Assembly: GCF_026236535.1 (NCBI RefSeq)
Contig: NZ_JAHTMW010000015.1
Span: forward strand, 111,217-175,216
Reading direction: 5' to 3'
Source of the DNA: Streptomyces sp. SKN60
Lineage (GTDB): Bacteria > Actinomycetota > Actinomycetes > Streptomycetales > Streptomycetaceae
Length of the DNA: 64,000 nucleotides
The translations under genes and the position numbers were made by a program. The notes beneath the pieces are model-generated. The model was not told where the DNA came from and ran no database searches. It worked only from the letters and a program-made list of their open reading frames with translations. Every line of letters starts with the position of its first letter. Positions within the stretch are counted from its first letter, which is position 1. Shown in pieces: positions 34,039-42,242 of the stretch.

Positions 34039-34711
34039 CCCCCGGGGCCGCTCGCCGCGGCGCCTTCCAGCAGCCGAGCACGTCGTCGGTGGTGGCGATG
34101 GTGGCGACCAGGGCGAGGGTGTTGCGGATCATCGCGGGGGTGTAGTCGGCCGGCACGCCCGCGATGGCGTCGGCGGGAACGACCACCGTGTAGCCGAGGT
34201 TCACGGCGTCGAACACGGCGTTGGGAATGGCGACGTTGGCGGAGACGCCGGTGACGACCAGGGTGCGGCAGCCGAGGTTGCGGAGCAGCGGATCGACGTC
34301 GGTGCCGGCGATCGGCGACAGGCCGTGCAGCCGCCGCACCACGAGGTCCTGCTCGGCCACCTCGATCGGTGCGGCGATCCGTACGGCGGTGCTGCCGGTG
34401 TGCTGCTGTACGGGGAGCCGGGCGGCGGCGCGGAACAGGCGCGCGTTGTGGTTGGCGCCGCGCCCGTCGGGGCGCCGTTCGGCGACGGCGTGCAGGACCT
34501 GCACATCGGCCTCGTGGGCGGCGGCGACCAGCCGGGCGACGTTGTGCAGGGCGCCCGACGAGCGGGCCACGGCGGCGAGTTCGGGCAGGGCGCTGTCAGC
34601 GCCCACGACGCCCTGCTGGCACTCGACGGTGAGCAGCACGGCCCCGTCGGGTGCGAGCAGTTCCCTGAGCTGGTCCCTCAGCGGTTCCCTGCGCCGGTTC
34701 CCCTCGCCCAT
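34025..34711 (-). CDS. Isochorismatase-fold protein with altered catalytic triad
   Basis: A 228-residue cysteine-hydrolase (isochorismatase) fold. Normal members use Asp, Lys and Cys. Here the first position is Glu (LLTVECQQG), the second Arg (LVVRRLHG) and the nucleophile is Ala (GVSANVAIPNAVFDA). The fold is otherwise intact, including VVPADAIAGV. It may be a non-hydrolytic binding protein or use different chemistry. A strong GGAGGAGG-type site precedes the ATG. It converges with the Rieske gene (14-bp overlap). Confidence 0.85.
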   Translation of the reverse strand: MGEGNRRREPLRDQLRELLAPDGAVLLTVECQQGVVGADSALPELAAVARSSGALHNVARLVAAAHEADVQVLHAVAERRPDGRGANHNARLFRAAARLPVQQHTGSTAVRIAAPIEVAEQDLVVRRLHGLSPIAGTDVDPLLRNLGCRTLVVTGVSANVAIPNAVFDAVNLGYTVVVPADAIAGVPADYTPAMIRNTLALVATIATTDDVLGCWKAPRRAAPGVRRA

Positions 34712-34754
34712 GACGTCCTCCTCCTTGCCCCCGGCTGCCCGTAGGCCCCATGAT

Positions 34755-34773
34755 TTCTGACACTCCATCAGAA
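34755..34773. promoter_or_regulatory. Inverted repeat TTCTGA-N7-TCAGAA
   Basis: TTCTGA (34755-34760) and TCAGAA (34768-34773) form an inverted repeat in the AT-rich divergent promoter between the isochorismatase-fold gene and the flavin-binding gene. It is a candidate operator for an unidentified regulator. Confidence 0.4.
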
Positions 34774-34801
34774 TTCCAGGAAATCCAGAAGGGTGCGCAC
34801 G

Positions 34802-35260
34802 ATGAGCGTCGCACAGCGCCGCGGACGCCGGATCATGATGACCCCGGCCGAGCTCGACACCTTCCTCTCCGAACAGCGCACCTGCCGGGTCGCGACCGTC
34901 TCGGCCGACGGCCGCCCGCACGTCAGCGCGCTCTGGTTCGCCTGGGACGGCGCCTCGCTCTGGCTCTACTCGCTGACCCGCAGCCGCCGTTGGGCCGAGC
35001 TGCGGGCCCGGCCGCAGGTGGCGGTGGTGGTCGACGACGGGGTGGAGTACGGGGAGCTGCGCGGCGTGGAGCTCTCGGGCACCGTGGAGTTCGTCGGCGA
35101 GGCCCCGCGCACGGGTGAGCCGTGCCCCGAACTCGACGCCGTCGAGCGCCTCTTCGCCGCGAAGAACTTCGGCCTCGACGCGATGCCGCACGACGGCCGC
35201 CACGCCTGGCTGCGGCTCACTCCGGACGCCGTCGCGTCCTGGGACTTCCGCAAGATCTGA
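34802..35260 (+). CDS. Pyridoxamine 5'-phosphate oxidase-like split-barrel protein
   Basis: A 152-residue FMN/F420-binding split barrel: MTPAELDTFLSEQRTCRVATVSADGRPHVSALWFAWDG (strands 1-3), LWLYSLTRSRRWAELRARPQVAVVVDDG and GTVEFVGEA. Family members in actinobacteria often use F420 to reduce small molecules. The ATG at 34802 has GAAGGG upstream and is preferred over the GTG three codons earlier. It lacks the substrate motifs of true PdxH, so the specific reaction is unknown. Confidence 0.85.
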   Translation: MSVAQRRGRRIMMTPAELDTFLSEQRTCRVATVSADGRPHVSALWFAWDGASLWLYSLTRSRRWAELRARPQVAVVVDDGVEYGELRGVELSGTVEFVGEAPRTGEPCPELDAVERLFAAKNFGLDAMPHDGRHAWLRLTPDAVASWDFRKI

Positions 35261-35285
35261 GCCGCACGCCGGAGGGGTGCGCGGC

Positions 35286-36191
35286 TCAGCTCTCGTGCGC
35301 CGCGCCCGCCTCCCGCAGCGCCTCGACGACCGCGCGGATCGAGGGGCGGCGCCCCGCGTCCGTGCGCCAGGTCGCGTAGATGTGGCGGCGCACCGGCTGG
35401 CGTACCGGCACGAAGGACACCCCGTCCATGGTCGCGGGGCGGCCGAGCCGGGGCGCGACGCACACGCCGAGCCCGGCCGCGACCAGCGCGAGCTGGGTGT
35501 GGTGGTCGCCGGCGACATGGGCGATGCGCGGCTCGATGCCCTTGCCGCGCAACGTGAACATCAGCCAGTCGTGGCAGAACTCGCCGGCCGGCCAGGAGAC
35601 CCATTCCTCGTCGGCGAAGTCGTCGAGCTCGACGGAGGCGCGCCCGGCCAGCGGGTGGTCGGCGGGCAGCGCGACATCGGCCGAGTCGTCGAGCAGATGG
35701 GCCCGTTCGAGGCCGGCGGGGACAGGGGCCCGCTTGTTGTTCCAGTCGAGGACGACGGCGAGGTCGCTGTCCCCGCGCAGCACGTCACGGGTCCCGAAGT
35801 CCGGCTCCAACTCGGCGGTGTGCACCCGCAGTTCGGGGTGGGCCGAGCGGAGAGAACGGATGGCGGCGGGGAACAGGCCGCGCATCGCCGTGGGGAAGGC
35901 GGCGATCCGCACCTCGCCGACCACCTGGCCGCGCTGCGCCTCGATGTCCGCCTGGGCGAGCTGCACCTGCGAGAGGATCCGGGAGGCATGCTCGGCGAGC
36001 AGCAGTCCGGCGTCGGTGAGCCGGATCCCCCGGCCGCTGCGGGCGAGCAGCTGCTGTCCGATCTCGCGCTCCAGTTTGGCCAGCTGCTGCGAGACGGCGG
36101 AGGTCGTGACGTGCAGCCCTTCGGCGGCGCCACTCACCGAGCCGTGCCGCGCGACGGCGTCCAGGGTCCGCAGGCGCTCCAGATTCAACAT
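35286..36191 (-). CDS. LysR family transcriptional regulator
   Basis: A 301-residue LTTR. The N-terminal winged helix is RLRTLDAVARHGSVSGAAEGLHVTTSAVSQQLAKLEREIG (about 5-45, split across helices) and the periplasmic-binding-like effector domain spans about 90-295. It is divergent from an EamA exporter, a classic LTTR/exporter arrangement. TAGAAT (36204-36199, minus strand) ends 7 nt before the ATG, so it is probably leaderless, and this promoter overlaps a candidate operator. The effector is unknown. Confidence 0.92.
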   Translation of the reverse strand: MLNLERLRTLDAVARHGSVSGAAEGLHVTTSAVSQQLAKLEREIGQQLLARSGRGIRLTDAGLLLAEHASRILSQVQLAQADIEAQRGQVVGEVRIAAFPTAMRGLFPAAIRSLRSAHPELRVHTAELEPDFGTRDVLRGDSDLAVVLDWNNKRAPVPAGLERAHLLDDSADVALPADHPLAGRASVELDDFADEEWVSWPAGEFCHDWLMFTLRGKGIEPRIAHVAGDHHTQLALVAAGLGVCVAPRLGRPATMDGVSFVPVRQPVRRHIYATWRTDAGRRPSIRAVVEALREAGAAHES

Positions 36192-36193
36192 GT

Positions 36194-36231
36194 AAGCGAT
36201 TCTAAGAGGTCGTCTCCAATGATTCTCGCTT
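36194..36231. promoter_or_regulatory. Candidate LysR operator and promoter region
   Basis: AAGCGA (36194-36199) is inverted as TCGCTT (36226-36231), and GATTCT is repeated directly at 36198-36203 and 36221-36226. The element covers the -10 of lysR and lies just before the EamA gene, suiting autoregulation with activation of the exporter. Confidence 0.55.
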
Positions 36232-36265
36232 GTACTACGAGGTCGGCTCGGTCACCCTGAGTTCC

Positions 36266-37252
36266 ATGAGCAGCCCCGCCACCCCTTCCGCACCCCGCCG
36301 GCCGCAGGTCGACTGGCGCGTCCGCTTCGGCGTCCTCGCCCTGATCTGGGGCTTCAGCTTCCTCTTCATCAAGGTCGGCACGGACGGCTTCGCGCCGTTC
36401 CAGGTGACCTTCGGCCGGCTGCTCTTCGGCACGGCGGTGCTCGCCGTCGCCATGGTCGTGAAGCGCGACCGGCTGCCGCGCGGCGCGCGCACCTGGGGCC
36501 ATCTGACGGTGGCGGCGTTCCTGCTCAACGCGCTGCCTTTCTCACTGTTCTCGTACGCGGAGCTGACCATCCCGTCGACGCTGGCGGGCATCTGCAACGC
36601 GACGACCCCGCTGTGGGGCATGCTCCTGTCCCTGGTGGCGCTCTCCGAGGACCGTCCCACCCGGGTGCGCGCGGCGGGCCTGGGCATCGGCTTCGTCGGG
36701 GTGCTCACGGTGCTCGGCGCCTGGCAGGGCTTCTCGGGCCTGGACGTCACGGGCACGGCGCTCGCCCTGCTCGCCTCCTTCAGCTACGCGGTCGGCTGGA
36801 TCTACGTCCGCCGCACCCTGGCCGGCACCGGCGCCTCGAACCTCTCCCTCGCGGGCTCCCAGGTCGGCCTGGCCACGATCCAACTGGCCCTGGTCACCCC
36901 ACTGTTCACCAGCCGGCCGGAGTCCTTCGCGGTCCTTCCGCTGCTCTCCGTGATCGCCCTGGGCGCGCTCGGCACGGGCTGCGCGATGCTGCTCCAGTAC
37001 GGCGTGGTGGCCGAGGTCGGCCCGACGACGGCCTCCATGGTCACGTACTTCATCCCGGTCATCGCGACCGCCGCCGGCGTCGCCCTCCTCGGCGAGCAGT
37101 TGTCCTGGAACACCCCGGTCGGCGCGGTCATCGTCCTCGCGGGCGCCGCCCTCACCCAGACCCGCGGCCCGCGCCGCACCGAGCCCACGCCGCCCGTGGC
37201 CGCCGCCCCGGCCGAAGCCCCGCGCCCGGAGACCGCCGGCACCCGCTCGTAG
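36266..37252 (+). CDS. EamA/DMT family transporter (1)
   Basis: A 328-residue drug/metabolite exporter with ten predicted membrane helices in two EamA repeats: FGVLALIWGFSFLFIKVG opens the first, and TALALLASFSYAVGWIYVRR opens the second. The ATG of MSSPATPSAP was chosen; a TTG 12 codons upstream lies in the operator. It is divergent from the LysR regulator and converges on the MocR gene with a 15-bp gap. The cargo is unknown, perhaps an amino acid or metabolite sensed by LysR. Confidence 0.9.
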   Translation: MSSPATPSAPRRPQVDWRVRFGVLALIWGFSFLFIKVGTDGFAPFQVTFGRLLFGTAVLAVAMVVKRDRLPRGARTWGHLTVAAFLLNALPFSLFSYAELTIPSTLAGICNATTPLWGMLLSLVALSEDRPTRVRAAGLGIGFVGVLTVLGAWQGFSGLDVTGTALALLASFSYAVGWIYVRRTLAGTGASNLSLAGSQVGLATIQLALVTPLFTSRPESFAVLPLLSVIALGALGTGCAMLLQYGVVAEVGPTTASMVTYFIPVIATAAGVALLGEQLSWNTPVGAVIVLAGAALTQTRGPRRTEPTPPVAAAPAEAPRPETAGTRS

Positions 37253-37267
37253 CGCGGGGCCACACCC

Positions 37268-38599
37268 TCAGCCGTAGCTCCGCGCCGGCGCCGGCCCCGC
37301 CGCGTACGCCACCGCGTCGGCGAGCGGTTCGAGGTCGGTCCGGGCGAGGCCGGAGACGGTGAGCCGGACCGCAGGGCCCGCGTCCATGCGGAAGCGGGCG
37401 CCGGGGGCGACGGCCCAGCCGGCGGCGAGGAGGCGGGCGACGGCGCCGGTCTCGTCGGCGACCGGAACCCAGACGTTCATGCCGCTGCGCCCGTGCGCCT
37501 CGGCGCCGCGCCGGGCGAGCGCCCGGACCAGGCCGTCGCGCCGCGCCCCGTACGAGGCGGCCACCGCCGCCGGATCGATCGCGCCCGTGGTCCACAGGTG
37601 CACCACGGCCCGCTGGAGCAGCCGGCTGACCCAGCCGGGGCCGAGGCGCTGCCGGCCGAGCACCCGGTCGACGGTCTCCGCGTCGCCGGTGAAGGCGGCG
37701 ATCCGCAGGTCGGGGCCCCAGGCCTTGGCGACCGAGCGCACGAAGACCCACTTGCCCTCCCCCGTGGCCAGCGGGTGCAGCGGCTGGGCGACGATGCCGT
37801 GCCCGTGGTCGTCCTCGACGAGCAGCACGTCCGGGTGCGCCGCGAGGACCGCGCGCAGCGCGGCGGCCCGCTCGGCCGTGACGCAGGCGCCGGTCGGGTT
37901 CTGGGCGCGGTCGGTGACGATCACGGCGCGCGCGCCGGCGCGCAGGGCGCGGGCCACCGCCTCGGGCAGCGGCCCCTCGTCGTCGACGGCGACCGGCACC
38001 GGCCGAAGGCCGAGCGCGGGCACGAGGTCGAGGAGGCTGCCCCAGCCGGGGTCCTCCACCGCCACGGCGTCGCCCGGCCGCAGATGCGCGGCGAGCACCC
38101 GCTCGACGGCGTCGAGCGAGCCGGAGGCGACCCCGACCGGCCCGGCCGGCACACCGCCCGCGTCGAAGGCCGCCCGGGCGAGCCGCGCGAACTCCTCGTC
38201 GACCGGCGCCTCCCCGTACAGCGGGGCCCGCTCGGCGTACTCGCGCGCGACGGCGGCCAGCACCTCCCCGAGCGGCGGCAGCAGCGCGGGGTCCGGGCTG
38301 CCGTTGCTGACATCCCGCACGCCCTCGGGGGCGTCGACCCGGATCGAGCCGCGCGCGGTGGTCGCGGGCGCGGCGCGCACCCGGCTGCCGCGCCGCCCGT
38401 CGGTCTCGATCACCCCGCGCTCGCGCAGGGTGCGGTAGGCGGCGGCCACGGTGTTCGGGTTCACTCCGAGCCCGGCGGCCAACTCCCGCATCGGCGGCAG
38501 CAGTTGTCCGGGCTTGAGCTGCCCGGCACCGACCCCGCGCTCGACGCTGGCGGCGATCTCCGATGCGCGACGACCTTCGATCCGATACTCTCCTAGCAC
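37268..38599 (-). CDS. MocR-type GntR/aminotransferase regulator
   Basis: A 443-residue fusion. A GntR winged helix spans about 1-75 (ASEIAASVERGVGAGQLKPGQLLPPMRELAAGLGVNPNTVAAAYRTL, in helices), followed by a fold type I PLP domain with the NPTG substrate loop, DDHGHG and the Schiff-base Lys in SVAKAWGPDLR. MocR proteins such as PdxR sense pyridoxal phosphate. It is divergent from two flavin-binding genes across a perfect palindrome. TAATCT ends 5 nt before the GTG (leaderless). A role in vitamin B6 or a related amine pathway is plausible. Confidence 0.92.
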   Translation of the reverse strand: MLGEYRIEGRRASEIAASVERGVGAGQLKPGQLLPPMRELAAGLGVNPNTVAAAYRTLRERGVIETDGRRGSRVRAAPATTARGSIRVDAPEGVRDVSNGSPDPALLPPLGEVLAAVAREYAERAPLYGEAPVDEEFARLARAAFDAGGVPAGPVGVASGSLDAVERVLAAHLRPGDAVAVEDPGWGSLLDLVPALGLRPVPVAVDDEGPLPEAVARALRAGARAVIVTDRAQNPTGACVTAERAAALRAVLAAHPDVLLVEDDHGHGIVAQPLHPLATGEGKWVFVRSVAKAWGPDLRIAAFTGDAETVDRVLGRQRLGPGWVSRLLQRAVVHLWTTGAIDPAAVAASYGARRDGLVRALARRGAEAHGRSGMNVWVPVADETGAVARLLAAGWAVAPGARFRMDAGPAVRLTVSGLARTDLEPLADAVAYAAGPAPARSYG

Positions 38600-38604
38600 A
38601 AAGC

Positions 38605-38622
38605 AGATTATGCACTAGTGCA
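38605..38622. promoter_or_regulatory. MocR promoter with palindrome TGCACTAGTGCA
   Basis: The minus-strand -10 TAATCT (38610-38605) directly abuts a perfect 12-bp palindrome TGCACTAGTGCA (38611-38622), placed where it would block RNA polymerase for mocR. It also lies 12 bp upstream of the divergent flavin-protein start. Confidence 0.75.
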
Positions 38623-38634
38623 ATGGAGTTCGCA

Positions 38635-39372
38635 ATGCCGGAGACACAGGCGACCACGGCCACCGCCGCCGGGACCGGGACCAAGGCCGGATCCGGGACA
38701 GCCGGGGCCGGGGCCGGGGAGTACGCCCCCACCGAGCGCACCGTCCCCACCCGCTCCCGGGAGCGCGCCTCGTACGACCGCGCGCTGGTGCACTCGATCC
38801 TCGACGAGACCTACCTCTGCCACCTCGGCTTCGTCCGCGACGGCGCGCCCGTCGTGCTCCCGACCCTCTACGGGCGGATAGGCGAGCGCCTTTACGTGCA
38901 CGGGTCCACCGGCTCCCGGCCGCTGCGGTCCGCCGGCCGGGGCGAGGACGCGCCGGGCCTGCCGGTCTGTCTGACCGTGACCCACGTGGACGGCCTGGTG
39001 CTCGCCAAGTCCGCCTTCCACCACTCGATCAACTACCGCTCGGTCGTGGTGCACGGCGTCGCCCACCAGGTCACCGACCCCGAGGAGCTGCGCACCGCGC
39101 TCGACGCGCTCGTCGACCACGTGGTGCCCGGTCGCGCCGCCGACTCCCGGCCGGCCAACGCCAAGGAGCTCGCCGCCACCGCCGTGCTCCGCATCGACCT
39201 CGCCGAGGTCTCCGCGAAGGTCCGCACCGGCGGCCCCAACGACGACCCCGAGGACGCCGCGCTCCCCCACTGGGCCGGCGTGGTCCCCGTACAGCGCGGC
39301 TACGGCACCCCGGTCCCGGCCGACGGCCGGCCCGACGCGCTGCCGCTGCCCGACTACCTCGCCGCCCTGTAG
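38635..39372 (+). CDS. Pyridoxamine 5'-phosphate oxidase family flavoprotein (NimA-like)
   Basis: A 245-residue FMN split-barrel protein with a Thr/Ala/Gly-rich N-terminal tail (about 1-35), then RTVPTRSRERASYDRALVHSILDETYLCHLGF and GAPVVLPTLYGRIGERLYVHGSTGS typical of the Pyridox_ox_2 group. GGAG lies 6 nt before the ATG. It is the first gene of an operon with the next gene and divergent from mocR, so B6-linked control is likely. The reaction is unknown. Confidence 0.85.
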   Translation: MPETQATTATAAGTGTKAGSGTAGAGAGEYAPTERTVPTRSRERASYDRALVHSILDETYLCHLGFVRDGAPVVLPTLYGRIGERLYVHGSTGSRPLRSAGRGEDAPGLPVCLTVTHVDGLVLAKSAFHHSINYRSVVVHGVAHQVTDPEELRTALDALVDHVVPGRAADSRPANAKELAATAVLRIDLAEVSAKVRTGGPNDDPEDAALPHWAGVVPVQRGYGTPVPADGRPDALPLPDYLAAL

Positions 39373-39382
39373 GAGGACCGCC

Positions 39383-40042
39383 ATGCTCATCCACCCCTGG
39401 GACGCGGCCCTCGACGAGGCCGAGTGGCGAAACTGGCTGGCCCGCCACGACTTCGGCCAGCTCGCGGTGAACGGCGCGCCCGGTGAGCCGCCGTGGGTGC
39501 AGCCGCTGCACTTCCGTTACGAGCCGGAGCCCGGCCCGTACGGCCAGGCGCTCACCCACCTCGCCCGGCCCAACCCGCTCTGGCGCGACCTGGAGCGCTC
39601 GTCCACCGTGCTGCTCAGCGTGGTCGACGACTACGTCTACGTGCCCGGCCACTGGACCGCCCCGGACGGCGCGCCGTCCGCGCACGGCACCCCGACCTCC
39701 TTCTACGCGGCCGTCCAGCTGCGCTGCACCGCGCACATCGTGGACGACCCGGCGGAGAAGGCGGAGCTGCTCAACCGCCAGGTCGCCCACTTCCAGCCGG
39801 AGGGCGGCACGGCCCCGGCGGCCCCGGGCGAGGCGCCGTTCGGCCGGATGCTCCCGGGCATCCGGATGCTGCGGCTCGAAGTGACCGACGTACGCGCCAA
39901 GTTCAAGTACGGCGGCAACAAGTCGGCCGACATCCGCGACCGCGTCACCGACCGCCTGTCCGACCGCCGGGGCCCGGGCGACGCGGCGGCCCTCGCCCAC
40001 AAGGCCCGCCGCACGCCCGCCGACAGTCAAGACACCCCCTAG
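39383..40042 (+). CDS. FMN-binding negative regulator-like protein (PaiB family)
   Basis: A 219-residue PaiB-like split barrel: EWRNWLARHDFGQLAVNG, PPWVQPLHFRYEPE, HLARPNPLWRDLE and the basic C-terminal AKFKYGGNKSADIRDRVTDRL, where PaiB proteins carry a K-x-K/Q-N type motif. AGGAGG precedes the ATG, 10 bp after the previous gene, so it is cotranscribed. PaiB in Bacillus lowers sporulation and protease gene expression; here a flavin-dependent enzymatic role is equally possible. Confidence 0.83.
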   Translation: MLIHPWDAALDEAEWRNWLARHDFGQLAVNGAPGEPPWVQPLHFRYEPEPGPYGQALTHLARPNPLWRDLERSSTVLLSVVDDYVYVPGHWTAPDGAPSAHGTPTSFYAAVQLRCTAHIVDDPAEKAELLNRQVAHFQPEGGTAPAAPGEAPFGRMLPGIRMLRLEVTDVRAKFKYGGNKSADIRDRVTDRLSDRRGPGDAAALAHKARRTPADSQDTP

Positions 40043-41028
40043 GCGGGGGTCGCCACCGTCCCCCTGGTCTCGGCGAAGGCCAGACCGGTCACCGCGAGCA
40101 GCAGGAGGAGCGTCCCGGCGACCGTGGCGACGGTGAGCTGTTCGCCGAGCAGGGTGACCGCGATGACCGCCGCGCTGACCGGCTCCAGGAGCATGATCAC
40201 GGAGACGGTGGCGGCGCGGACGACGGCCGCCCCGGCGAAGTAGAGCGCATAGGCGAGGGCGGTCGGCACGGCCGCGACGTAAAGCAGCAGGGCGAGCAGC
40301 CGCAGCGGCGCGTCGGTGTGCGGCAGCAGGCCCTCCGCCCAGGCCATGGGCAGCAGCCCCACCATGCCGACGGCGAAGGCCCAGGTGGTGGTCGACAGCG
40401 CGTCGCCGCTGCCGGTGCCGCCTCCAGTACTGCCTCCAGTACTGCCTCCAGTACTGCCTCCGGTGCGGCCGAGCCAGCGGGTGATCAGAGTGATCGCCGC
40501 GTATCCGGCGGCGGACAGGACGGCGAGGGCGACGCCGAGCGGGCGGACCTCCGCCCCGCCGCTGCCGAGGACGAGGACGCCGAGCCCGGCGAGCGCGCCG
40601 CCGACCGCGGCGGCGCCGCCCACGCCGATCCGCTCGCCCATCAGCAGGCGCGCGCCGACGGCGATGAGCACGGGCCCGGCGCCGAGGGTGACGACCGTGC
40701 CGACGGCGAGCCCCGTGGCCTGCACGGCGGCGAAGTAGGCGCTCTGGAAGACGGTCAGGCCGATGCCGGTGCCGAGGATGCGGACGAGCCTGCGGCGCCG
40801 CGGTTCGTGAGCGGCCGGAGTCCTCGGTCCCCGCCGCAGCGCGAGCGCGCCGAGCAGCAGGACGAGCCCGCCGGCGCAGCGCCAGAAGGAGAGGGCGAGG
40901 GGGCCCATGTCGCTGGCCCGGAAGACCAGCGAGGCGGCGGCCCCGGCGGTGCCCCAGGCGATTCCGGCGACGATCAGATAGGTGAGGCTCCGCCCGGTGG
41001 ACAGGGCGGGGCCGAAGGAGTTCGACAC
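40039..41028 (-). CDS. EamA/DMT family transporter (2)
   Basis: A 329-residue exporter with about ten membrane helices (YLIVAGIAWGTAGAAASLVF first; MLLEPVSAAVIAVTLLGEQL late, the family signature). A repetitive Gly/Ser/Thr loop (STGGSTGGSTGG) joins the two EamA halves, encoded by 12-bp tandem repeats. The GTG at 41028, with GGAG upstream, was preferred over an ATG 28 codons earlier. It overlaps the PaiB-like gene by 4 bp at their 3' ends. Substrate unknown. Confidence 0.88.
   Translation of the reverse strand: MSNSFGPALSTGRSLTYLIVAGIAWGTAGAAASLVFRASDMGPLALSFWRCAGGLVLLLGALALRRGPRTPAAHEPRRRRLVRILGTGIGLTVFQSAYFAAVQATGLAVGTVVTLGAGPVLIAVGARLLMGERIGVGGAAAVGGALAGLGVLVLGSGGAEVRPLGVALAVLSAAGYAAITLITRWLGRTGGSTGGSTGGSTGGGTGSGDALSTTTWAFAVGMVGLLPMAWAEGLLPHTDAPLRLLALLLYVAAVPTALAYALYFAGAAVVRAATVSVIMLLEPVSAAVIAVTLLGEQLTVATVAGTLLLLLAVTGLAFAETRGTVATPA
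40420..40463. repeat. 12-bp tandem repeat in the EamA linker
   Basis: GCCTCCAGTACT occurs three times head to tail (40420, 40432, 40444), with a partial fourth copy. Being a multiple of three it only adds or removes a four-residue GGST unit. Confidence 0.9.
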
Positions 41029-41208
41029 GTGCGTTCTTCTCCGTGTGAAGACAGGAAGGGTGGTGGTCGCTGGGCTCCGCGGGCGGGCAGCGACGAACCG
41101 CCCGGGGGCCATGTGTCGGCACGCCCGGGCCCGGTCTTCGTCAGCGGAAGGTGCCGCCCGCGCTAGGCGGCGGGAGGCGGAAGAACGGTCGCATGCATGA
41201 GCGGCACC

Positions 41209-42201
41209 CTACGCGGAGTTCCGCCCGGCCGTCACCTCGGTGTCCGCCGTGGCGGACGCGGCGGCCGATCCGGTCACCGGCTCGGCGGCCGCGGCCTTGG
41301 GCGTGGACGACTGCGCGATGAACGCGCCGACGAGGACCACCGCGCCGCCGAGGATCTGCGGAGCCGCCAGGTGCTCGCCGAGCAGCACCCAGGCGAGCAC
41401 GGTCGCGATGACCGCCTCCAGGCAGGCCACCACGCCCGCGACCTGCGGCGAGAGCCTGCGCACGGAGATGACGCCGGTGACGTACGCGAGGACGGTGGCG
41501 ATCAGCACCACGTAGCCGATCAGCAGTCCGGCCGGGACCTGGGTGCCGTTCATGTCGGCGGTGCCGGCGAGCACCGACCAGTCCATGCCCCACGGGCGGG
41601 CGACGGCGGTGAGCACGAGCGCGCCGCCGAGGAGTCCGTACGCGATGACGCCGAGCGGGTCGGCGGGCTCGGCCTCGTCGCTGCCCTGGTCGGAGAGGAC
41701 GAAGTAGCCGACCTGGCAGCAGGCGGCGGCGAGCGCGAGGAGCAGTCCGAGCAGGTCGAAGCTCAGCCCGGACCAGACCTGGACGACACAGGCGAGACCG
41801 CCGACGGCGAGGACGACGCCGAGCGCGGCGCGCCGGGTGACCGGCCGGCGCTGGACGAAGCGGACCCAGCCGAGGACGAGCGCGGGGGCGAGGTACTCGA
41901 TGAGCAGCGCGACGCCGACCGGGATCCGGGAGATCGCGGCGAAGTAGCAGGCCTGGACGCCCGCGACGGCGAGCAGTCCGAAGCCGGCGAGCAGCGCGGG
42001 CTTGCGGCGCACCAGGTCCCGGTGGCGCCAGGCCACCGGCAGCATGACGAGGGCGGCGCCGGCCACCCGGAGCCACACCACATGGAGCGGGTCGAGTCCC
42101 GCCTCGATGAGCGGCTTGGCCGCCACTCCCGAACCACCGAATGCGAAGGCCGAGGCCAGGGCGAGTCCCAGGCCGGCGCTTCTCCCCTGAGACGCGTGCA
42201 T
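41209..42201 (-). CDS. EamA/DMT family transporter (3)
   Basis: A 330-residue exporter with ten helices: LALASAFAFGGSGVAAKPLIEAG at the start, YFAAISRIPVGVALLIEYLAPALVLG in the first half and VACLEAVIATVLAWVLLGEHLAAPQILGG in the second, strong EamA signatures. The soluble C-terminal tail is Ala/Thr-rich. It lies about 180 bp upstream of the preceding exporter on the same strand but appears separately promoted. Substrate unknown. Confidence 0.9.
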   Translation of the reverse strand: MHASQGRSAGLGLALASAFAFGGSGVAAKPLIEAGLDPLHVVWLRVAGAALVMLPVAWRHRDLVRRKPALLAGFGLLAVAGVQACYFAAISRIPVGVALLIEYLAPALVLGWVRFVQRRPVTRRAALGVVLAVGGLACVVQVWSGLSFDLLGLLLALAAACCQVGYFVLSDQGSDEAEPADPLGVIAYGLLGGALVLTAVARPWGMDWSVLAGTADMNGTQVPAGLLIGYVVLIATVLAYVTGVISVRRLSPQVAGVVACLEAVIATVLAWVLLGEHLAAPQILGGAVVLVGAFIAQSSTPKAAAAEPVTGSAAASATADTEVTAGRNSA

Positions 42202-42242
42202 CGGGCCATCATGACAGGACCCGGTCAGGTGCGTAACCCCCG

